From: Fredricksoniimonas sp964643325
GTDB lineage: Bacteria > Omnitrophota > Gorgyraeia > Zapsychrales > Fredricksoniimonadaceae
Length of the DNA: 14,390 nt
Direction of reading: 5' to 3'
NCBI GenBank assembly: GCA_964643325.1
Contig: CAZXSE010000023.1
Coordinates: forward strand, 1 to 14,390
The translations under genes and the position numbers were made by a program. Of this stretch, positions 6,705 to 12,000 are shown piece by piece. The notes below the pieces were generated by a model. It saw nothing but the letters and a program-made list of their open reading frames with translations. It was not told the origin of the DNA and did not search any database. Each line of letters starts with the position of its first letter. Position 1 is the stretch's first letter.

Positions 6705-7562
6705 TTACGGATTTCCTTTGGCCGTGGGCATCTTGCGTCGCTGGTCCTGGCACCAGCGCCCGCCCAATTGACACGCGCGCGCGCAGACGCCATGGCCATC
6801 CGCAGCGCTCAATGCCGCGCCATTATCGCTATCAAAAGCCTCCTCGGGGCAATCGGTCGAACAGGCGCTGTCAAAGGCATCACAAACACCGGATGAGGAC
6901 GCACATGCCTGCCGTCCCGAGTCGCACGCCATCATGCAGGCACTGGTGAACGCAGCGCTCTTCACTTTCTTTCCAACAGCAGGAGCAAGCACACCGCCGG
7001 AACAAGCGGATGTGCACTTATTGTACCCTATCTGGCACAGGCCGGTCTCCGGACCCACGCGCGTGAACGCGTTCCGGGCGCTTTCCTCATACTGCCTGGC
7101 CCGCTCTGCCACCTCTTCAGCCGTCATTGCCACGCAAACTCCATCAACACGCTTGAACGCGGCCGCGCATTCCCAATCATCGCCTTCAGCGTTCAATACC
7201 GCATCCGCGGGAACATCAACAGGCACGCAGCGTTCTCCGTCGCGATAATATCCCCTGTTGCAATTCCACCCCTTGCCAAAAGGATCGATCTGGGCATCCG
7301 CCGGAATATTCATCAACGCGCAGGCATCGCCGGCGCGGACATACCCCGGCTCACATTCCCAGGCATTGCCCGTCAAGTCCGGGCGCGCATGCGCCGGCAC
7401 GACCAGCGGCACGCATTTGCCATCTGCGTGATAAAAACCTTCATCACATTCCCAGCCCGGCTCAAAAAGCCTGGCGTGGGCATGCGCGGGCATGGCCGCG
7501 GCATACACCGACGGCGCGCCTATCACTACCAGGACCAAAAACAAAAGGGCATTCTTCATCAC
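6705..7562 (-). CDS. Secreted disulfide-rich protein with four W-x-C repeats and paired CxnC modules
   Basis: I do not recognise a named family for this 285-residue protein. Residues 1-21 form a Sec signal peptide (MMKN, hydrophobic LLFLVLVVIG, cleavage near SVYA). Residues 24-147 are four gapless 31-residue repeats with the pattern [VIM]PA.A..........W.C..G[YF]......C, each with two cysteines ten residues apart (39/50, 70/81, 101/112, 132/143). After a helical linker, residues 176-271 hold twelve cysteines as Cx6Cx3C, Cx3Cx6C, Cx6Cx3C, Cx3Cx6C. All 20 cysteines of the mature protein therefore fall in regular positions, implying ten disulfides made in the periplasm or outside. A GGAAGG site lies 7 bases before the start; Met2 is an alternative start. 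The coupled sensorless kinase downstream hints at a role in envelope sensing, but the function is unknown. Confidence 0.85.
   Translation of the reverse strand: MMKNALLFLVLVVIGAPSVYAAAMPAHAHARLFEPGWECDEGFYHADGKCVPLVVPAHARPDLTGNAWECEPGYVRAGDACALMNIPADAQIDPFGKGWNCNRGYYRDGERCVPVDVPADAVLNAEGDDWECAAAFKRVDGVCVAMTAEEVAERARQYEESARNAFTRVGPETGLCQIGYNKCTSACSGGVLAPAVGKKVKSAAFTSACMMACDSGRQACASSSGVCDAFDSACSTDCPEEAFDSDNGAALSAADGHGVCARACQLGGRWCQDQRRKMPTAKGNP
7122..7493 (-). repeat. Four tandem 93-bp coding repeats (31-residue Cx10C units)
   Basis: Four units follow each other without gaps: residues 24-54, 55-85, 86-116 and 117-147 of the secreted protein. Each carries PAHA or PADA near its start, W-[EN]-C at unit positions 14-16 and a second Cys at position 27. 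The DNA copies have diverged, so the expansion is old and kept at protein level. The last unit has lost the glycine after the first cysteine (CAAAF instead of CxxGY). Confidence 0.85.
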
Positions 7563-7582
7563 AAAACCTTCCGCATCCCGCG

Positions 7583-7777
7583 TCAGGAACTTTTATGCGC
7601 GGACGAAGCCCTGTCACCCGGGCGCTTCAAAGCGCAAGAATGACAGTACTCCTCATGATTGTAAATGCTCAAGACGTGTTTGCACCGGGACTGCTTGCAC
7701 TTCCTTCCCGGCTGCGATGTGGTAAATGGCTTGATAAATGCTCCTTCTTGGCCGTTGCTGTAACGGATGCTGCTCAC
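7583..7777 (-). CDS. Probable small zinc-finger protein (C-terminus in a palindrome)
   Basis: A 64-codon frame with a GTG at 7777. It contains CKQSRCKHVLSIYNHEEYC followed by HSC, i.e. Cx4C-x12-CxxC with the LSIYN....YC core that recurs in small bacterial zinc-finger proteins I remember from several phyla (usually C...GC...LS.YN...YC). That match is why I keep it despite weak start signals: there is no Shine-Dalgarno before the GTG, and the frame stays open upstream. The final CxxC and the tail are encoded inside the palindrome at 7611-7646. It ends 20 bases before the secreted-protein gene, whose ribosome site lies in the gap. It may be a decaying or repeat-disrupted gene rather than a functional one. 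Confidence 0.5.
   Translation of the reverse strand: MSSIRYSNGQEGAFIKPFTTSQPGRKCKQSRCKHVLSIYNHEEYCHSCALKRPGDRASSAHKSS
7611..7646. repeat. 36-bp concentric palindrome (REP-like hairpin)
   Basis: Outer arms CTGTCA (7611-7616) and TGACAG (7641-7646) and inner arms GCGCTT (7622-7627) and AAGCGC (7630-7635) share one centre at 7628.5. No T-tract follows on either strand, so it is not a standard terminator. On the minus strand the arm starts CTGTCATTC, like several families of dispersed bacterial palindromes. It lies inside the 3' end of the small zinc-finger frame. Confidence 0.6.
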
Positions 7778-7788
7778 GAAAACACGAA

Positions 7789-7821
7789 AGCCATCCGCGG
7801 ACCTATGGTCATTGGATGGCT
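7789..7821 (-). terminator. Hairpin after the zinc-ribbon gene, possible terminator
   Basis: On the minus strand AGCCATCC and GGATGGCT pair (8 bp), with an AAT/CGC internal loop and an inner GACC-ATA-GGTC stem. It is followed by TTCGTGTTTTC, only moderately T-rich. It lies 50 bases after the zinc-ribbon stop and just before the GTG of the next small frame. A weak or regulatory terminator is possible; an RNA structure controlling the next gene is the alternative. Confidence 0.4.
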
Positions 7822-7870
7822 GCGTGCATAAAGGCCGCGGTAAAAGACCGCATGGCTGAAAAGCTCTGTG

Positions 7871-8041
7871 TTAGCGGCTCGTGCCCTTGCGTTTTGTGAA
7901 ACACTCCTTGCAATACACCGGACGGTCCCCTGTCGGCTTGAAAGGAACTTCTGTTTCCTTGTTGCAATCCGCGCATGTGACCTTGTGCATCTCTCTCGGA
8001 CGCCCGTCGTACTTGCTGCCACCGCCATATTGAAAACCCAT
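7871..8041 (-). CDS. Small CxxC-x17-CxxC zinc-ribbon protein
   Basis: A 56-residue protein, MGFQYGGGSKYDGRPREMHK and onward. Two knuckles, CADC (23-26) and CKEC (44-47), are 17 residues apart, forming one predicted zinc ribbon, with the stretch VPFKPTGDRPVYC before the second knuckle. I know this architecture (REMHK..C..C....VPF.P.G.RPVYC..C) as a family of small bacterial zinc-ribbon proteins of unknown function. The N-terminus is Gly-rich and the C-terminus basic (TKRKGTSR), fitting nucleic-acid binding, but that is not shown. The start is secure: GGAGGT stands 3 bases before the ATG. It follows the TPR gene after an AT-rich 85-base gap with a candidate promoter of its own. Confidence 0.85.
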   Translation of the reverse strand: MGFQYGGGSKYDGRPREMHKVTCADCNKETEVPFKPTGDRPVYCKECFTKRKGTSR

Positions 8042-8075
8042 ATTACCTCCGATGATTGATTGTTAACTTGGATAT

Positions 8076-8104
8076 ATCTTACTTCTTATATGAAAAAACA
8101 ACAA
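8076..8104 (-). promoter_or_regulatory. Candidate promoter of the zinc-ribbon gene
   Basis: In the AT-rich gap 8042-8126, TTGTTG (8099-8104) and TAAGAT (8076-8081) on the minus strand are 17 bases apart. Each is a partial match, so this is plausible rather than strong. It would start the zinc-ribbon, secreted-protein and kinase run. Confidence 0.35.
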
Positions 8105-8126
8105 GCTCTTTAAATAAAGATACTGC

Positions 8127-8720
8127 TTACGCCCGGCTCGAAAGCCTTTCGATCTCGGCCTCAAGCTGTTGGCGGATCGCGCCGTCGGGCTCATGCAAGA
8201 AAGCCAGCGCCTTCCTGCAGGCATCAAGGGCCTCAGGGATCCGCCCCTGCTCCTCGTAAGCATTGGCCATATTCTCCCAGGTGACCACACGCTCTGGCTC
8301 AAGAGCCAGGGCCTGCCTGAAACACACGAGTGCTTCCGTTGGGCGGCCGAGCTTGTTGAGCAGCCAGCCCTTGTTATGGTGAATGGTCGCGTAATCCGGC
8401 TCGACGGCAATGCCCTTATCAAAGACACCTAGGACCCCTTCGATCTGCCCGAGCTCGACCATGCACAGCGCAATATCATTGTAGGCCGCGCCGTCCAGAG
8501 TATTGAACACCAGCGCTTTTTCCAAAAGATCGATCGCGTCCATAAAGTGGCCCGCCACAATGGCCTCCTGGGCGCGAAAATATAAGAGCTCACCGGGACA
8601 TTCTTTCTGCTGTGCAAGGCGCAAGCCCTCAGCGATCCAGCGCCGGGCCTGGACCTGATCGTCAAATGTGATCGCCTCATCGACCCGTCGCCTTAATTGC
8701 GTAAAGGAAGGATGATTCAT
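8127..8720 (-). CDS. Tetratricopeptide repeat (TPR) protein
   Basis: A 197-residue soluble protein with about four TPR units (roughly residues 44-77, 78-111, 112-145, 146-179). The pattern is typical, e.g. KGWLLNKLGRPTEALVCFRQ and ENMANAYEEQGRIPEALDAC. TPRs make protein-protein contacts; the partner is unknown and there is no catalytic domain, signal peptide or membrane segment. The frame is open back to 8834, but those extra codons read through the palindromic repeat and the upstream gene, so I take the ATG at 8720. That start has no Shine-Dalgarno (TTCTCCTGCC precedes it); translation may depend on ribosomes finishing the upstream gene 16 bases away. Insertion of the palindrome could have displaced the original ribosome site. 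Confidence 0.85.
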   Translation of the reverse strand: MNHPSFTQLRRRVDEAITFDDQVQARRWIAEGLRLAQQKECPGELLYFRAQEAIVAGHFMDAIDLLEKALVFNTLDGAAYNDIALCMVELGQIEGVLGVFDKGIAVEPDYATIHHNKGWLLNKLGRPTEALVCFRQALALEPERVVTWENMANAYEEQGRIPEALDACRKALAFLHEPDGAIRQQLEAEIERLSSRA

Positions 8721-8736
8721 GGCAGGAGAATCAAAA

Positions 8737-8961
8737 TCAAATCGAACCCCCTCCCCCTTGTGGGCGAAGTCCTGTCTCAGCAGGAGAGGGTAAGGGAGGG
8801 GGAAACACTGCTTCCGGCGCAACCTCCGGCGCAAGCACAGGCGCGGCTCCAGCGGCCTCGGCGGCTTTCCTGTCGAGCTTCTTCTGTTTCTTTTCCTCGG
8901 CCTTTTTCTTCCGGGCCAATTCTTTCTGGTACTTCTGATAAGAATAATTATCTCTGCCCAC
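8737..8961 (-). CDS. Small lysine-rich protein with repeat-derived C-terminus
   Basis: A 74-residue protein starting with GTG at 8961; GGGAGG stands about 7 bases upstream, so the start is firm. Residues 1-36 are a charged, probably helical segment (NYSYQKYQKELARKKKAEEK), a pattern I have seen in small uncharacterised proteins of several bacterial phyla. Residues about 37-52 are an Ala/Pro/Glu linker. Residues 53-74 (FPPPLPSPAETGLRPQ, then GGGGSI and stop) are encoded by the palindrome at 8747-8802, so the native C-terminus was probably replaced or extended by repeat insertion. No function is known. It is the first gene of a two-gene unit with the TPR protein. Confidence 0.7.
   Translation of the reverse strand: MGRDNYSYQKYQKELARKKKAEEKKQKKLDRKAAEAAGAAPVLAPEVAPEAVFPPPLPSPAETGLRPQGGGGSI
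8747..8802. repeat. 56-bp REP-like palindromic element
   Basis: Perfect 9-base inverted arms CCCCCTCCC (8747-8755) and GGGAGGGGG (8794-8802) enclose a smaller TCCTG/CAGGA stem (8770-8774, 8781-8785) with loop TCTCAG. GC-rich palindromes of this look occur as families of dispersed repeats in many bacterial genomes. It lies inside the reading frame of the small lysine-rich gene and just before the TPR start. Confidence 0.65.
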
Positions 8962-9002
8962 GGTGTTCCTCCCTGGTCCTGATTATGATGCTGCCGTCAA
9001 GT

Positions 9003-9011
9003 AGTATAGCA
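9003..9011 (-). promoter_or_regulatory. Extended -10 promoter for the small lysine-rich/TPR unit
   Basis: On the minus strand TGCTATACT (9003-9011) combines an extended TGn with a five-of-six -10 box. It lies between the upstream terminator and the GTG at 8961, giving a leader of about 35 bases. The -35 region is poor, which is normal for extended -10 promoters. Confidence 0.5.
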
Positions 9012-9033
9012 AAACATCCGCCCCGGCGGCAGG

Positions 9034-9070
9034 CAAAAATAAAGCCCTCTGACCCGAAGGCCAAAGGGCT
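9034..9070 (-). terminator. Strong intrinsic terminator of the glucan synthase-like gene
   Basis: On the minus strand AGCCCTTTGGCC and GGTCAGAGGGCT form a 12-pair stem (two G-U pairs) closed by a TTCG tetraloop, then TTATTTTTG. It begins 26 bases after the stop codon at 9097 and insulates the large gene from the units downstream. Confidence 0.92.
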
Positions 9071-9096
9071 CTACACACGTGTTCCCCAAAACAAAA

Positions 9097-12000
9097 TTAT
9101 TTGAGCAATTCCGCGACCACCGGCATATTGAGCGCTGTCACAGGCGCAATATCACGAATGACCGGCGACAGACCCTGGATATTGATCATGGCCGGGTCCT
9201 GGAACTGCACGGGCAACGGCATGCCAGCGCCGTCCACCTTGATATTGATCGTCAGATGCTCGTCGCCAAGATCGATACCGCCGACATTGTCCGGCGCTTC
9301 GACCTTATCAATAGAAGCCTCATCAACAACGGCTGCCGCATCTTTCAAGGCTTGCTGTTGTTCTGTCAGCGCCCTCTTCAGCTGTTGATCTGCCTCGGCC
9401 GCGTCCTTCTGAGCCTGGACCAACTGATCTTCCAGCGCCTTGATCTGTTCAGCGGCATCTTTTGATCTTTTGCCTAATGTCGGGCCTTCATCCTTGCTTG
9501 ATGACAATGTGATGCCAGAAGGCGGCGTCTTAATATGCATGATCTTCTTAATACCTAAAATCACAAAAGTAACCGCGGCTACAGGCGTTGTTATCAATAA
9601 CCATATAATAGCCCCTGTCGTAAAGATCGGCCCATCAACCAATCGCTTGCGCCAATTTATGCCTACCGGCTTATTATTTACTTCATAATTGCTGCTAAAT
9701 GTTTTCTTAACAAAGGGCCCCACCTTAGAAACATCTTTATTCCAAAGTTCCAAGAATTTCTCCGCCGATGTTCCGCGAATTGGCAGCCCGCCAGGATTCA
9801 ATATAAAAGGCATTATCATGCCGCAAAGGAATATCATGACGAACGGAGCGGATGCGACCAGAGCAAAATTCCACCAGATCCCAATAGCCAATAATGAGAT
9901 CGTCATGCCGATCCAGCCAACAAAAATATGTGATTTGGCAAAATTCGTTAATACTTTGTCGATAGGATCATGCTCCAAGAAGAACCCGCGCCCCGTCGAT
10001 ACATATGCCGCCAATCCAAAGAATGCCGATATGGCACCAACGCCAGCTGTAAAAACATGCGCCATAAAGAACGGCGTCATCCCGATCCAGAGTTTCACAA
10101 ATTCTTTCGTTCCTTTCACAACACCCTCTTCAAGAACTTTCTGAAAATATCCGTTCAACACAATAGCTTGTCCCATGACAAAGATCCCAACAAAAGATAA
10201 TACCGCCGCTGAAGTGAACCCTGTGAACACGCTGACACCAAGGAACATCACGCATGTTACATAAGCAAACAAAGCTGCCAGTACAATGGGCTTCTTAAAA
10301 TAAAACCCGATGCCTCCAAAGTGATGTGCTAAGACCTCTCCAGGCCCCATGGACGTGTTCAACCACAAAACAAACCGGCTTAATGCCTGCTGCATCCCTC
10401 CCATGCCAAACTTGCGGAAGATCCCGTCTGTGCCGCTCCAGGATACCTCGCGCCCTTTACCAGCTTCGATATATTCCCTGTAAACGATCAACCGGCCTTT
10501 TAATTTACGCACCATACCTGCAAAAATATCTTCGTTGACATGCGACGTCGAAGAAACGCCTCCATAGATCTTGGCAGATGAAGCTCTCCAGACATCCGGA
10601 TGCCCGTAATGGAACCGCACGCCCAGCTTGGTCAATACACGCTGGGTCGATGTTGTGAAAGTCCGGTCCGCAATGGCGTGATAGGACCCCTCGGGAGAGA
10701 ATCCGCTCGTATAAATATCTTCCGGATATCCGACAACGTCCACCCGGTCATCATTAAATTCCTGAAAAAGGGCCGGAAGCTTGACGGCCTGTTCAGGATA
10801 AAAGTCCTGATTCATATCGATCGTCATAATAAGCTCGCCTGTCGCAAAGCTGCGCGCATGCGTCTGATTGCCAGGCTTACCTTCAGTAATGATCGCCAAG
10901 TTTTGTGTCAAAGGAATGTTAAAGATGTCTGCAGTTCCTTGATTCTTTTCTTCATACTTGGAAAGAACTTTATAAAAGACCTTCACCTTCTTACCCGCTT
11001 CTTTCTCGATCTCTTTCTCCTGGATCGAAGCGATCTCTATATTAAAACCGAGCTCCTGCTGGTATTTCTTCAGCAGATAAAGTGCATCGCCTTTCTTTAA
11101 TACATCTACAGGATTCTTGGCTTGCATCACAGCCCCCCAGCTCTGATAAGCCCAAACCATCTGGAACTTCTTGCTGACCTCTTCACGTATTTTGGCTTCT
11201 CCCCATTCCGGATGATTGATCGTCGCAAAAATACGCAACATGCGCGCATAATTCATCAAGCCATCCAATGTGCGCGCAAAGGGCTGTCCTTGATACGATG
11301 CCCACAAACGGATCTCCATCTTTAACGGTTCGCTGATCCCCTTCATCTCATTCCCGTCAATAACATTGCGCATGGACTCGATCTCTTGCGCCGTAGCCTT
11401 GCCTTCACGTTCAACGCGTTCGAGCAAAGCCTTCCAGGAATCCGGGTCGCGCGAGACCAAATAACTGAGATTGGTAAATCCAACATCCAGTCTCATATTC
11501 AACGCCGTAGGCAACAAAGGTTCTCCGGTCTTGACATCACGAATGTTGTCAAACGAATAGATCACGTCTTCACCATACATCGGCGTCATGACCGTCACGG
11601 TCTTAATGTCTTCCCAGCGAGGCATTGCCGGCATGGACATTAGAAGGCTGTTAACAAAGACCGCAACACGTTTCTGGATCCGGGGAATGGCAAAAAGTTG
11701 ATCCAGCTGACCCTGTTGTGCCAGTTTTAATTCTTTATCTGAGATCTCATCCCTGGAACGCATCTGTTGAAAGATCTGGCTCAAGATCTGCCGGCGAGCT
11801 TCCTCGCGAGCTGCCACGGTCAAATTCAAAGAGGCTGGCAAGAGTTTGGCATCGATCAATGCATTCAAGTTATGCCGATCCATCAACTTCTTGATGTCCT
11901 TGGCAGTCCTGATATTCCCTAAACCAAGCAACTTGCCATGAATATAGGCAAACACGGATTCCAAAAGATAAAAGATCGAGAACCCGTCAAGATAGAAGAA

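Noticed and set aside
7122..7493. CRISPR-like or satellite DNA array (93-bp period)
   Set aside because: The period is exactly 31 codons, the DNA units have diverged, and conservation follows the protein (Cys, Trp, Gly). It is a coding repeat.
7774..8028. 84-codon minus-strand ORF overlapping the zinc-ribbon gene
   Set aside because: It is in another frame from the 56-residue protein, which has two CxxC knuckles and GGAGGT before its ATG.
8721..8834. Longer N-terminus for the TPR protein
   Set aside because: The extra codons are mostly palindromic repeat and overlap the upstream gene. The TPR-like helices begin after the ATG at 8720.
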